A stretch of 64,000 nt of DNA from Rhynchopus euleeides (Eukaryota > Euglenozoa > Diplonemea > Diplonemida > Diplonemidae), in NCBI GenBank assembly GCA_963210315.1, contig OY723242.1, forward strand, positions 1,860,001-1,924,000, written 5' to 3'. Of the stretch, positions 30,211-40,013 are shown in pieces. Both the position numbers and the translations under genes were made by a program. Positions within the stretch are counted from its first letter, which is position 1; the number at the start of each line of letters is the position of its first letter. The notes beneath the pieces were generated by a model that was not told the origin of the DNA, made no database searches, and was given only the letters and a program-made list of their open reading frames with translations.

Positions 30211-32326
30211 GAAGGGCAGGCCTAAGACAGCGGAGCAACAGAAAAAGGAACTTGCTAAAGAAGCAAAGCGAGGTCCTTTCCCAGAGCTCCGTAAGTCGCC
30301 CTGGGTCCGCCCCTTCTCATCGGACTTGCGCCAGCCCAAACGGAACGCCATCTCTTGGGATGCATGGGAGGAGGAATGTGCTGGGGTAGCCCAAGAGTTT
30401 TGTGATAAACACGGGGATCGACTCATTAGAGGTTACAAGCACCAGAAAGTGGAAGGTGATGGGATCCAACATTTTCTGGAGCTTAACGAAAACCGCGAGG
30501 CGGAAGGTGTCGTGTACGTTGTGTGTGACCAGCAGGGGAATCCCGTTTACGTCGGCCAGACAAGTGGGACCCTAAGGAATAGGATGCAACAACACTGGAA
30601 AGGCAAGAGTGGTTTGAATGGAATACCTTTTGCAACGAGACTCCTCCGCACAAAACACCCGCATTATGGCTTTGTCTTGCAGAAGATCCAGGGGTACACG
30701 GGTGGGAACCTTGAATCCTTCCGGCGGCAGTCAAACGCTGTTGAAAACTTTTGGATGTCCCACCTGAGGACCCCGGACAACGCATGTTCCGCTTACCATC
30801 AAACAAAACGTAAAAGTGAGCCGGTGAACGGGAGACACATCAGCCCACATAAGCGGAGCACGAGACCGGCAAAGGAATGGGTGGAATATGTGAGAGAAGG
30901 ACAGAAGGATAGCGAGAATGATAAGGTGCACATTGTGTTGGATGCAGGAAAGTACCACAAGATCCGTCAGCAACTGAGTCATCTCCTCAGCCTTCCGGTG
31001 GAGGAGATCAAACAGTATAACATGGACGAGTGGGAAATCAACAGAGTCAAACGTCTACTCGCGTGGCTGACACAGCACGTAAAGAGGGAGACTCTGCCAA
31101 AAAATGTGAAATGCTTGGAGGAACGTTTGCAGGAAAGATTGAAGGCTAAGAAGAAGGAAAAGCCTAAATCTAAAAAGGAATTCCTCAGCGTCAAGTTTTC
31201 TCACCCTGCGATGGATGGCCTGAAGCTCCAGCGTCTCCTGAGGGATGAGAAAGTGGTGCAGGCTTGCCCGGATAAGGATCGGCTGGCAAATACGATGGTG
31301 TCCCTGAGCCAGGGCCCGCCGCTGTATTGTCTCATCCAAAACTGTACGAAAGAGAGTTTAGGATTGGCAGCGGAGGGGGTGCTTCCTGAGCATGAGAACT
31401 GTCCGTGTCAGAAGTACAGATCCCCGGACCAGCCACACACAGGGCATTTGTTCACTGTGGCCCAAACAATGTCGGGGATTTCCGAGGGCTTTAGGGAGTT
31501 GTTGAACAAGGGAAGGAAATATCGTCTGTCTGGTGACTTGCAACAGGGGTGCGAAAAGGCAAGCGAGGTTCTTTCGGATTTTGTGGAAACCTTTGGGGAG
31601 AAGGAGGAAACAGCGGAATTCCGTAAGGTCTTGCTGACAGCGTTGCGAAACGAGTTTGCAGCGCTACCACCTGTTGAGGGGGCCGACCGTATAGATACGG
31701 CCGAGCTTAAAAAAGTCCAGGAGGATGTTGTGTTGTGTAGTGTAGACAAGTCGTCCCATGACTTTGGGGCGATCTGTAAACACTTTTACAGACATTGGCT
31801 ACGGGAACAGCTCAGCGCAACAACAGGGACTTTCGAAACGGCAAAGGAAACGGAGAAGCAAATTCTCAACCGCTTGCAGAGAGAGTGTGATGAACGCCAG
31901 CTGCAAATTGGAGATTGTTTCCCGTATTTGTATGGGTCTCTGAAGATCCATAAGCCGGTGGAAAAAGGCCCCACGCTGAGGGGAATTGCTGGTTTAAGTG
32001 GAGATAACAGAGATGAGACGGAAGGGGAGAAAATGGAGAGAAAAAAGAAACAGAAAGAGAGTAAGGTGAATCAGCCAACTGTGGGTATTGCAACAGGCAT
32101 ACACACAGAATTGTCAGGGCTGCTAAAGATGGTCATCCGCACGTTGAGTGATGAGGATGAAACACACAGGAGGAAATGTGGTGTCAAACGGTTTTTTGTT
32201 GTGGAGAGTTACGATGAGGTGGCGAAGTACATGAAAATGAACTACGACACAGTAAAAAAAAGCCACGCCAAAAACAAAAGACTTTACCTCGATGTACACG
32301 TCTTTGGATCAAGAGGCGGTAATTGA
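30211..32326 (+). CDS. PLE copy 1 endonuclease and RT N-terminal part
   Basis: The open frame starts in the truncated element without an ATG. Domains in order: a basic leader (AEQQKKELAKEAKRG); a GIY-YIG nuclease with VVYVVCDQQGNPVYVGQT, then LRNRMQQHW and the catalytic-type Glu in NAVENFWMSHLRT; a Lys-rich linker; ENCPCQKYR with the CxC motif, followed by HTGHLFT; and the RT fingers region with LYGSLKIHKP and TLRGIAG. The nuclease lacks an obvious CCHH zinc knuckle, which favours the Chlamys over the Naiad type. The frame ends at 32326, overlapping the next open frame by 35 bp from its ATG. The first Met lies beyond the GIY-YIG core, so translation must start upstream. Confidence 0.9.
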
Positions 32327-35300
32327 GGGTGTCTCCTGGTGTGTGGAACAGGCGTTTGCGGCGAAGGGTGGCAGGTTTTTGGCGCGAGAGACGAAGGCCA
32401 AAAAAAGAAAGAAAAAGGCCTTCCGCTGGAAGGAAGGGCGGGGGGATGATAGAACACTTGCATACAACAGTGATGAAGTCAAAGAGTTAGTGAGACTAGC
32501 TGTGACCAACAGCTTCATCAAAAATGGCGAGTTCGTCCTCCACCAGAAGAAGGGCATCCCGACCGGTGGAAATGCCAGCCCGGACCTGGCAAACCTTTTT
32601 TGCGCAAGTAAGGAAATGCGCTATATCGATAAGCTCCCCATTAAAAAGCAAAAGGAGTATAATGGGTTCTTCAGATTTATTGATGACGTTTTTACCCTTG
32701 GAGCGGACATCCCTGACGAGGTCTACGGGATGACCTCTGAGGACACAACAAGGCAGAAAGACGATTGTGTGTTTCTGGGGGGTAGGAACCGTTGGCAGAG
32801 ATACGCCGATGACCCCGAAGACACGAAGACACGTGTCCGTATGTCAGTATTCAATAAAGAGAGTGACTGGGTAACCTATACACCCAATAAATATACTTGT
32901 CGAACAAGTGCAGCACCAGAAAGCCAAGGAAGGGGTATTTTGGTGTCACAGTTGATACGGTCTGCGGGTATGTGCAACAACCTGGATGATTTCAAGGTTG
33001 AAGCAGAGCTGATTTTGCGGCGCCTCCTCGGACGGGGATGGAAGCCGTACGAATTGCGTAGTGCTTGGTACAGAACTACACGAAGGTTGTTTTGTGTGGC
33101 TCCATCTGCAATGGCAAAAATGGAGCGCCTGTTTGATACTGCTGTGGACAGACACTATCGCAAACACCCTCTCCCCAAGCTACGGGAGTATGTGTGGGCA
33201 AAACCAACCCGAGACATGCCATTGAGAGGAAAGTGTGTGGATATCAGCCCTTCGGACACCCACACAGACCCCGCACCGCAAGGGGCGGATGTGAAGCCTA
33301 CTGGAAGTGCGAATCAACGCAAGAGTGAAAGTGATTCTTTTGTCCCTCTCTTCTCTACCTCCTCCCCTTCCGTACCGTTGTCTTCCTCTTCCTCTTCCTC
33401 CTCTCCTCCCCTCTCTCCACCCGTCCCCTCACAACAGCCTCCAGTTTTGGGGAAGAGCACGATAAGTATGAAGGTACTGCACAGCAATACGTTGTCGTGG
33501 GGTGTTGTCAATGAGGGAAATACTTGCTACCTGGGAGCACTGTACCAGATGCTCGCACACTCGGTACTTCCAGCTACCCTAGGCAGTGCATGCAAGTTTG
33601 TTTCAAACGGACTCGGCCTAACCCCCATACTCATGGGATTGTACTCCATGTACACCAGGAGTCGCACAGATCATTCAGTGTCCGTGTTGCAAACAGCCAT
33701 CCACAGTATGTTCCAGACAAGGGAGCAGCATTGCGCGGATGAAGCGTATTGTCTGGGGGTTGTCCCAACACTGGAAGCAGAATGGAGAATGCTGAATGAA
33801 CACCTCAGGACGATGGACCAACCGACAGTACAGTCATGGATCCCTGAAGTGAGGACATTCACAAGCATGGCATGCCAAAATTGCAAGAAGGTCACGGGGA
33901 GGGAGGAACAGTTGTCCCTACTGTCAGTCCCACTCAACAACCCCGGGAAAACAGGTGTGACTTTGGCCGACAGAATTTGCGAAAGCCTGATGCCTGAAGA
34001 AGTGCTTAATTACGAGTGCGAAATGTGTGCCCCAAACAAACAACGGGCGACAAAGTCGGTGCAAATCACATCTCTCCCGACACACTTGTTTATACGACTC
34101 TGGCGCTTCAAAACACTCAGAGTTGGCAACGGTGTCATGTATGAGCGCAAGACTCGAGCGATCAACATTGACACGGACTTGCTGATGTCGAGTGGAAATA
34201 ACGGAGGGAAGCCTTCCTTTACAAGGTACCGCCTCACGGGTGCAGTCCTGCACAGAGGAAATACCCCGCACGGAGGCCATTACCGTTTTATCAGCTGTGG
34301 CACGGATGCCATGGCCTTGTTTGACGACAACACCGTGACTGTGGCCAACACAGCTGAGGAAATGGATGCCTTCAGGGGTTTCCTTGAGAAGGAGTCGACC
34401 ATCCTCGTGTATTGTGATAAGGATGCCCCTCAGGAGGAGAAGGTTAGCATGCCCAACTCGCCAGAAGTATATGTATCTCCCACACAACAACCTGGGCTCA
34501 CGGGAAACACGGAAGACATAATGCAAAAGCTGCAGGATGCCACCGTCCCCAAGAGTGCCATTGTTTTGAATGAACCACAGGAACCACCCCAGCAGCGCGG
34601 GGAGGAATACCTGACTTTGGAACGCAGGACTTTGGAAATGGAGGAAAGTGCAGAGCGGGCGCATGTTGTGGAAGAAGAAGCCCTAGCACGTTTTGCTTTG
34701 TGTAGTGAAATCACGGAAGTCCTTGATAGGTATCGGACCGAGGAGCAAACGAAGACGCTCGTCAGTCTATGCCGGAAGGAACTCCAAGAGGCGATAGAGG
34801 TGCGAGAGGCAGAGCAAAAAAGAGCAGCAGAGGATCATGAGAGGTCAGTCGTGGAGAAGGAGAAAGCTTTGGCAAAGGCAGAGAGTGAGGTAAAGAGGGT
34901 GAATGAGGAGAAGGAAAAGGTGGCGAACGAGGCACAGGCCAAAGCGGACCGTTTGAATCAACAACGACAGGAGATGGCCGTGTTAAAGGGACAGCTCCAT
35001 AAGCAAGACTCTGCGTTGGCTTTTATGAAAGAGCTTGGTGTTGAAAGAGAGGCGGAGGTAGAAGCGTTGAGGGCACAGGCGACCCACGAAAAAGCGGTCC
35101 TCACCCAGGAACTGCAACGTGTGGAGTCCAAGGCCCGCAGCTACTCGTCTCAGGGAGAATCCCAACAGCGCTTACTTGAACAGACAGAGAATGCTTTGAA
35201 AGGTACACAGCAAGATAAGATGCTTTTGGAATTTCACGTGTCGGCGAGCATGCAAAATGAGAAGGCACTCCGTGACCAACTGGGGATGCAGGAGCAACAT

Positions 35301-36062
35301 ATGCAGATCCAGGAGGGCCTACACGAACAACAGAATCAGGATAAGGCCATGTTGGTTAAGCAGGTGCAGCACCAGCTGCGCCAAGGCATGACCATGGCGA
35401 AAGAAATGGCGCGGCAGAAGGATTTCATCGTGCAACAAAACAACTTGGTATTGTCCCTGCAGTCAGCGTTGGAGGTGTCTGAGAACAAGCAGCTGCAAAT
35501 ACAGTCGCAGGACGCCCCAGCACGGGTGCAAGGGACGGACCAACCCCGTTTGTTGCAACCGAAGCCTGAGCAAGGGCAATTAGTTGTTCATACGGCCCAG
35601 AAGAAGAGGGACCGAGACGAAGTGAGTGGCAGTGACGAAACGAGTGAAGAGTCGAAGGACCTGTTTGAAAGCCAACCGCAACTTGATACAGTGGCTGCGA
35701 CTTCTTCAGCCCTTGTAGTCATTCTCCCGGAGGATCGGGTGACGCCAAAGCCCAAGGGGCCGCAATCAAAGAGGCAGCGTGCAGAACCTGCCTCGGTAGT
35801 GAGCGGCTCTCAGATACAGGCGTCAGCCACGGAACCTGCTGTGGAACTTCCCTTGTTGTTGGGTGCCCCTCCGGCACAGATATCGCCCTCGGTGCCTGCC
35901 TCCCCTGATATTTTTCTGTCTCAGACGGGTGGTGAAGGGGTGGATGGTGAGCGGGAGACGGGGCCACCAGGGAAATCAGAGACGGACAGAACGGAGGTCT
36001 CACAATCGCAGCCAGGGGAGCCTGGTAATGGAACAGAACCAGAGCCTGACGGAACCACTTGA
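32292..36062 (+). CDS. PLE copy 1 RT palm/thumb, USP protease and coiled coil
   Basis: 1256 codons from the ATG, in the +1 frame relative to the preceding part. RT motif A is DFTSMYTSL, whose Asp codon is at 32280-32282, just upstream of that ATG. Motif B is GIPTGGNASPDLANLFC (residues 88-104) and motif C is FRFIDDVF (127-134). A Ser/Pro linker (about 345-390) leads to a complete USP/UCH domain. Its Cys box is NEGNTCYLGALYQ (Cys about 412), zinc-type pairs are CQNC and CEMC (about 528-579), and its His box is HGGHYRF (His about 663) with FDDNTV. From about 755 to 1080 it is heptad-rich coiled coil, then a KKRDRDEVSG tail and a Pro/Gln-rich end. A deubiquitinase carried by a retroelement could protect element proteins or alter host ubiquitin signalling; this is inference. 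Confidence 0.9.
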   Translation: MYTSLDQEAVIEGVSWCVEQAFAAKGGRFLARETKAKKRKKKAFRWKEGRGDDRTLAYNSDEVKELVRLAVTNSFIKNGEFVLHQKKGIPTGGNASPDLANLFCASKEMRYIDKLPIKKQKEYNGFFRFIDDVFTLGADIPDEVYGMTSEDTTRQKDDCVFLGGRNRWQRYADDPEDTKTRVRMSVFNKESDWVTYTPNKYTCRTSAAPESQGRGILVSQLIRSAGMCNNLDDFKVEAELILRRLLGRGWKPYELRSAWYRTTRRLFCVAPSAMAKMERLFDTAVDRHYRKHPLPKLREYVWAKPTRDMPLRGKCVDISPSDTHTDPAPQGADVKPTGSANQRKSESDSFVPLFSTSSPSVPLSSSSSSSSPPLSPPVPSQQPPVLGKSTISMKVLHSNTLSWGVVNEGNTCYLGALYQMLAHSVLPATLGSACKFVSNGLGLTPILMGLYSMYTRSRTDHSVSVLQTAIHSMFQTREQHCADEAYCLGVVPTLEAEWRMLNEHLRTMDQPTVQSWIPEVRTFTSMACQNCKKVTGREEQLSLLSVPLNNPGKTGVTLADRICESLMPEEVLNYECEMCAPNKQRATKSVQITSLPTHLFIRLWRFKTLRVGNGVMYERKTRAINIDTDLLMSSGNNGGKPSFTRYRLTGAVLHRGNTPHGGHYRFISCGTDAMALFDDNTVTVANTAEEMDAFRGFLEKESTILVYCDKDAPQEEKVSMPNSPEVYVSPTQQPGLTGNTEDIMQKLQDATVPKSAIVLNEPQEPPQQRGEEYLTLERRTLEMEESAERAHVVEEEALARFALCSEITEVLDRYRTEEQTKTLVSLCRKELQEAIEVREAEQKRAAEDHERSVVEKEKALAKAESEVKRVNEEKEKVANEAQAKADRLNQQRQEMAVLKGQLHKQDSALAFMKELGVEREAEVEALRAQATHEKAVLTQELQRVESKARSYSSQGESQQRLLEQTENALKGTQQDKMLLEFHVSASMQNEKALRDQLGMQEQHMQIQEGLHEQQNQDKAMLVKQVQHQLRQGMTMAKEMARQKDFIVQQNNLVLSLQSALEVSENKQLQIQSQDAPARVQGTDQPRLLQPKPEQGQLVVHTAQKKRDRDEVSGSDETSEESKDLFESQPQLDTVAATSSALVVILPEDRVTPKPKGPQSKRQRAEPASVVSGSQIQASATEPAVELPLLLGAPPAQISPSVPASPDIFLSQTGGEGVDGERETGPPGKSETDRTEVSQSQPGEPGNGTEPEPDGTT

Positions 36063-36242
36063 CTATATGCCAAGTGAGTGCCGCGTGGGGTGAGCTACGA
36101 CCACGTGATGATGAAGGCTTGAACAAGAGATGAAGCGTTTAGTGTATACGAATGTGTGAGGTGAGTGTGTATGCTGACGGACGTGACGGAACGTGATGAA
36201 TATTTTGTTTTCTAAAACGAATTTCCCCCCCCCCCTCCCCCC

Positions 36243-36651
36243 GGAACCTGAGAATGTGACCGCCTACCCAATGGTGTTTACACAAAGGAGTTCAGCGTGT
36301 TAAACCCCATTCTCTGTTCCCAAGGCAGAGCGGCGATGTGTACCCAGAGTGTACTTACGTGCACATGGCTCTGCAGATACGCTGAGTGGTGAGGGGCATG
36401 CCTGTTTTCCCTTTTGTTTCCATTATCTTGTCTTCAGAACGAACACACGAATGAAACAAAAACCATAACAGAACGCCCCCACCCCTGATGTATGTTTTTT
36501 CTCAACCATTTCCCCCCCCCCCTCCCCCAACCCCCGTTTTTGCTATGTCTTTTGATATGGTTCTTTCCCCCCTTTCCCCCCCCCCCCCCCACCCGACAAG
36601 CGAATCAGCAGTGTGTATCTGTACACAGAAATAAACCAATAACATGACAGT
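36243..36651 (+). repeat. PLE 3' terminal region, copy 1
   Basis: Matches 37862-38261 and 48184-48584, beginning gaacctgagaatgtgaccgc and ending caataacatgacagt. It contains a C-run of variable length and a run of pyrimidines. This is the 3' part of the pseudo-LTR. The upstream 112 bp of the pseudo-LTR (aggctatgac...) are absent from this copy. Confidence 0.9.
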
Positions 36652-36681
36652 AGAGATGTGGTCCTCACAGCCGTGCGGAAG
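36652..36681 (+). repeat. 30-bp target-site duplication, right (PLE copy 1)
   Basis: Identical to 30181-30210. The DUF4116 frame resumes here. Confidence 0.95.
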
Positions 36682-37395
36682 AACGGTGATGCTTTGGAGT
36701 ATGATTTGGGCAACCTGTGGAAGGATCGTGAGGTCGTGCTTGCTGCTGTGAAGTCGTCGTTTTCAGGGTGTGCACTGCAACATGCTGACTTGACCTTCCG
36801 GAAGGACGAGGAGGTGGTGCTCGCAGCCACACACACTGACGGGCATGCTCTTCGATACGCCGACCCTTCATTCCTCAGCAACCGAGACTTCATGCTTGCA
36901 GCCGTACGCAAGTGCGGGTGCGCTCTTCACTACGCCAGTGCTTCACTGTGCCGTGACAAGGAGCTTCAACTGGCGGCCGTGTTGCAGGACGGGAGGGCGC
37001 TGAACTACGCTGACCCTTCACTGCGAAGCGACAGGTCGGTTGTGCTTCAAGCGGCTCGTGCACACGGCGGTGCTCTGCAGTTCGCCGATCCTGTGTTCTG
37101 TGGTGACGAGGAGGTGGTCCTCGCAGCCGTGACGAGTTGCGGCAGTGCCCTGCGCTACGCCGACCACACACTGTGGAACAAGCATGAGGTGGTGCTGGCG
37201 GCTGTGCGCCAGGAGGGACGTGCCCTTCAGTACGCCCCCACAGCGCTGTGCTGCGACAAGGAGGTGGTGCTGGCGGCTGTGCGTGCCGACCCAGACGCCT
37301 TCATCCACGCTTCTGCCCCGCTGCGCCGCGACAACGACGTCGTTGCTGCCGCCTTCCCTGAGCTGCACCACAACAAGAGACGCCGTTGCGCCTGA

Positions 37396-37747
37396 CCCTC
37401 TACGCAGACCACGGGAGGCACAGGACCGTGCCACCTGCCTGCAGAGGTGGACCGCTGTCGCACAGCCCCCTGTGCAGCAAGGCTCTCATGCGCCGCCTGT
37501 GCCGCGATGCAGGTGCATGGAAAGCACATGGGTGACATATGCACGGGGGGTGGTTGGCACCCCCCCCGCAAAAAGCGGTGGCTGAGCTGCCCCCTATCTC
37601 CTGCGAGACGTGTTTTTTTGATTTTGATATTTCATGCAGGGGTGGAGCTTGAAATTTGGGGTTGCGGGCTGGATCGGGTCAGATCGGGTCAGCCAATTTT
37701 TCTCACTGAATGGGTTCCCCCCCGGATTGTCTCAGAGATCAGTGCTC
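37396..37747. other. 3' flank of gene D and left part of a TIR element
   Basis: The first ~110 bp match the 3' flank of gene E (cctgcctgcagaggtgg, cgctgtcgcacagccccctg). From about 37627 the sequence (catgcaggggtggagctt...) is an inverted match to 49137-49173. PLE copy 2 therefore appears inserted in a small TIR element. Its target site is at 37734-37747. Confidence 0.55.
37734..37747 (+). repeat. 14-bp target-site duplication, left (PLE copy 2)
   Basis: agagatcagtgctc, repeated exactly at 48581-48594. Its first bases AGAG also equal the end of the internal pseudo-LTR, so four bases are ambiguous. Confidence 0.85.
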
Positions 37748-37748
37748 C

Positions 37749-38261
37749 AGGCTATGACAACATAGGAGACGGGAAGTGTTGAGAGGCAACGGTCTGTGTT
37801 AGTGAGACAAGGTGCGTGCTATGGATTTTGCGTTTTTTCAAACTTCCCCCCCCCCCCCCCAGAACCTGAGAATGTGACCGCCTACCCCTTGTTTTTTACA
37901 TAGAGGAGTTCAGCGTGTTAAACCCCATTCTCTGTTCCCAAGGCAGAGCGGCGATGTGTACCCAGAGTGTACTTACGTGCACATGGCTCTGCAGATACGC
38001 TGAGTGGTGAGGGGCATGCCTGTTTTCCCTTTTGTTTCCATTATCTTGTCTTCAGAACGAACACACGAATGAAACAAAAACCATAACAGAACGCCCCCAC
38101 CCCTGATGTATGTTTTTTCTCAACCATTTCCCCCCCCCCCCTCCCCCAACCCCCGTTTTTGCTATGTCTTTTGATATGTTTCTTTTCCCCCCCCCCACCC
38201 GACAAGCGAATCAGCAGTGTGTATCTGTACACAGAAATAAACCAATAACATGACAGTAGAG
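37749..38261 (+). repeat. 5' pseudo-LTR of PLE copy 2
   Basis: Begins aggctatgacaacatagg and ends aacatgacagtagag. It matches 48074-48584 nearly throughout, differing mainly in homopolymer lengths. I found no canonical hammerhead core (CTGATGA...GAAA), in keeping with reports that N-terminal-endonuclease PLEs lack it. Confidence 0.9.
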
Positions 38262-39128
38262 TGCCCCAGCGATACCGCGGTGTTTGCCGGCCTGTAGGTC
38301 GCTACTAGAGAACTTTTTATGAGAACTCGCAAAGATATGAAACCTCCGGGATTCATATAGCCTTCAGTTGACGAGCTGACGTCTAGAGAAGAGGAAACGA
38401 ACAGCTCGCTTGAGTCAACAGCAGCTTGTCAAAACAACAATATACTATGTGTGCGTGTGCACATCCCTCGTGGATGTACACATATATTTTTTACTAAAGA
38501 AAGAGCAACGGCAGTGATAAAGAAGTAAATGCATGTGCCCCTCCGTACCCCTCGTCTTTCGCTGCGTGTGTGCAGCGTATCCCTTAAGGTCTTCGGTCCT
38601 TTCTAAGGGGGTACACCGTTTTTACTTTTTGCTGGTCCAACGCAAGTTGGATGGGAGGAAAAGTATGCCTACCTGGTTTCCTATGGCATCACCGGGGTCG
38701 TTTAGTCGCGTCAGGGCTAAACGGTTTCGCCACAACAAACCTCGGTCACAGTCCGTACCCTCCACCCTTTTGGAAGCGCCCGACTGCCCCCTTTCCCTTT
38801 CTTCAGTTCCGTTTTCTCCGTTATGGGGCTTCTTATCTTCTGAGTGCATCGAGTGTGTGGGGTAGGTTCGGACGGGCGTCACACTTCATATACTTCCGCT
38901 ATGGCAATTTTCATGTTTCTACTTTTCTAGCGGAGGTGTACGAGGATGTCAGGAAAGGTGGAGTACGATGTAAGACACCAGAGCTAGATGCCGAAGTGTG
39001 GTTTTTACTTTTTTTTACTGAAAAACTGTAAATGAGGAAACCAAAATCACCAAAACACATTCCGCCATCTTTAGGTGGGTGTTGGTTCAGAGCCGTACGT
39101 GATACGGACAGAACTGCAACACCAGGTA
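38262..39128 (+). other. 5' leader of PLE copy 2
   Basis: Non-coding stretch between the pseudo-LTR and ORF1. Two short open frames are present (near 38533 and 38651) without recognisable features. A CCATCTTTAG sequence at 39065-39074 directly before the ORF1 frame could act as a splice acceptor; its TAG also closes the ORF1 frame upstream. Confidence 0.5.
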
Positions 39129-40013
39129 ATGGCTCCTCATATGAGCCGCCATTACTTTAACCGGGCCCCCTTTTATGGTGGGCCCAGGTTTCACCTAGAC
39201 GAACCAGTTTTTAACAACTCCACGTCTAAGGCACCCCTCTCCCCTACTCCCCTCCCCTATGGATACCTCTGGTACCCACCGCAGGCTTCGGCCTATCACA
39301 GCAGCCACCACCCAAGGGGTGACTGGCAAGTCGAAAACAGACAATTCCCCTTCATTCCCCAACACATGCAGCAACCACCCCCACCACCCCCACCACCCCC
39401 CCATTTTTACAACGGAGTAAGTTATACCCCCAACACGAACCCCACTTTTTTCAGAGCACCAACACAGTACCCACGCGGTACAGGGAACCGTGGAACGGCG
39501 GCTCCCCAGTACGGTGGCCACAAAGGGTACGGTGTACCGGGAGGTGTTCCTTTCAGGAGAGGATATACAGGTAAAGGATCGTTTTTTGGAAAAGGCAAAG
39601 GTAAGGGTAAAGGCAAGAGTGGCAACATTGGTAGAAAAGGCGTGAAAGGCCAAGGGGGTGGAAAAGGGTGGGAAGGTCGGGGGCTGGGAGAGAGAAATGG
39701 CCCAGTTAAAGGTGTGTGGAAAGGCCAAGGAGGCAAGGGTAAAGGACGTGGACATGCAAATCAGAATAGTGTGCCCAGTACCTTCCCGATAACCCTTGCT
39801 GAACTTATACGTCAGAGTTTGAAACAACAGCCCCTCCCCCCTACAGCATTCCCGAATAAACCCCAAGCAAATGGCAACGTGAAACCTCAGGTAACAATTC
39901 GCAAAGGCCAGGGAAAGGGGAGTGGGAAAGGGAAGGGTGGGAAGAATGGCAGAGGCGTACGGGAGGGCCCTGCCAACTTGTATGAGCTGTTGAGCAAGGG
40001 TGGAGCAGGATGA
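39129..40013 (+). CDS. PLE ORF1, Pro-rich and Gly-Lys-rich protein
   Basis: From the first ATG, 294 residues. The N-terminal half is aromatic- and proline-rich with a polyproline run (QQPPPPPPPPP). The C-terminal half is dense in GK/GKG units (GKGKGKGKSGNIGRKG), expected to bind nucleic acid without sequence specificity, as retroelement ORF1 proteins often do. It ends ...YELLSKGGAG with TGA at 40011-40013. The next codons (GGT AAG AAG GGC) continue in the same frame into the endonuclease leader GRPKTAEQQKK. A single stop therefore separates ORF1 from the endonuclease-RT frame. Copy 1 lacks this ORF. Confidence 0.8.
   Translation: MAPHMSRHYFNRAPFYGGPRFHLDEPVFNNSTSKAPLSPTPLPYGYLWYPPQASAYHSSHHPRGDWQVENRQFPFIPQHMQQPPPPPPPPPHFYNGVSYTPNTNPTFFRAPTQYPRGTGNRGTAAPQYGGHKGYGVPGGVPFRRGYTGKGSFFGKGKGKGKGKSGNIGRKGVKGQGGGKGWEGRGLGERNGPVKGVWKGQGGKGKGRGHANQNSVPSTFPITLAELIRQSLKQQPLPPTAFPNKPQANGNVKPQVTIRKGQGKGSGKGKGGKNGRGVREGPANLYELLSKGGAG

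Larger units (their letters stand above)
30211..36651 (+). mobile_element. Penelope-like element copy 1 (permuted EN-RT-USP)
   Basis: A 6.44-kb retroelement inserted in gene D with 30-bp target duplications. Order: N-terminal GIY-YIG endonuclease, CxC linker, reverse transcriptase, ubiquitin-specific protease, coiled coil, then a 3' region repeated elsewhere. The N-terminal position of the endonuclease and the CPC motif match the Chlamys/Naiad group of PLEs. It starts exactly after the ORF1 stop region of copy 2, so it is 5'-truncated, lacking ORF1 and a 5' pseudo-LTR. The coding part is otherwise in two overlapping frames, as in copy 2. Its target starts AGAGAT, the same hexamer as at copy 2. 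Confidence 0.95.
28762..37395 (+). pseudogene. Ubl-DUF4116 gene D, split by PLE copy 1
   Basis: The N-terminal part (28762-30210) encodes the invariant Ubl block, the linker FVKVLQHPDEFDVDIED shared with gene E, and about 14 DUF4116 units. The PLE then interrupts it after ...DVVLTAVRK, and the frame ends at a TAA inside the element (30223-30225). The remaining repeats resume at 36652 after a duplicated 30-bp target, continue as EYDLGNLWKDREVVLAAVKS..., and end ...ELHHNKRRRCA with TGA at 37395. Both halves are otherwise open and similar to genes C and E, so the insertion is probably recent. The split gene would make a truncated protein of roughly two thirds length. Confidence 0.9.

Noticed and set aside
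32790-32830. YADD string (RYADDPED) in the RT frame as the catalytic motif C
   Set aside because: FRFIDDVF about 40 residues earlier has the correct spacing from motif B; YADD here lies in a charged thumb-side segment.
37749-38261. Hammerhead ribozyme in the PLE pseudo-LTR
   Set aside because: No CTGATGA/GAAA core with flanking stems could be drawn on either strand; N-terminal-endonuclease PLEs are reported to lack it.
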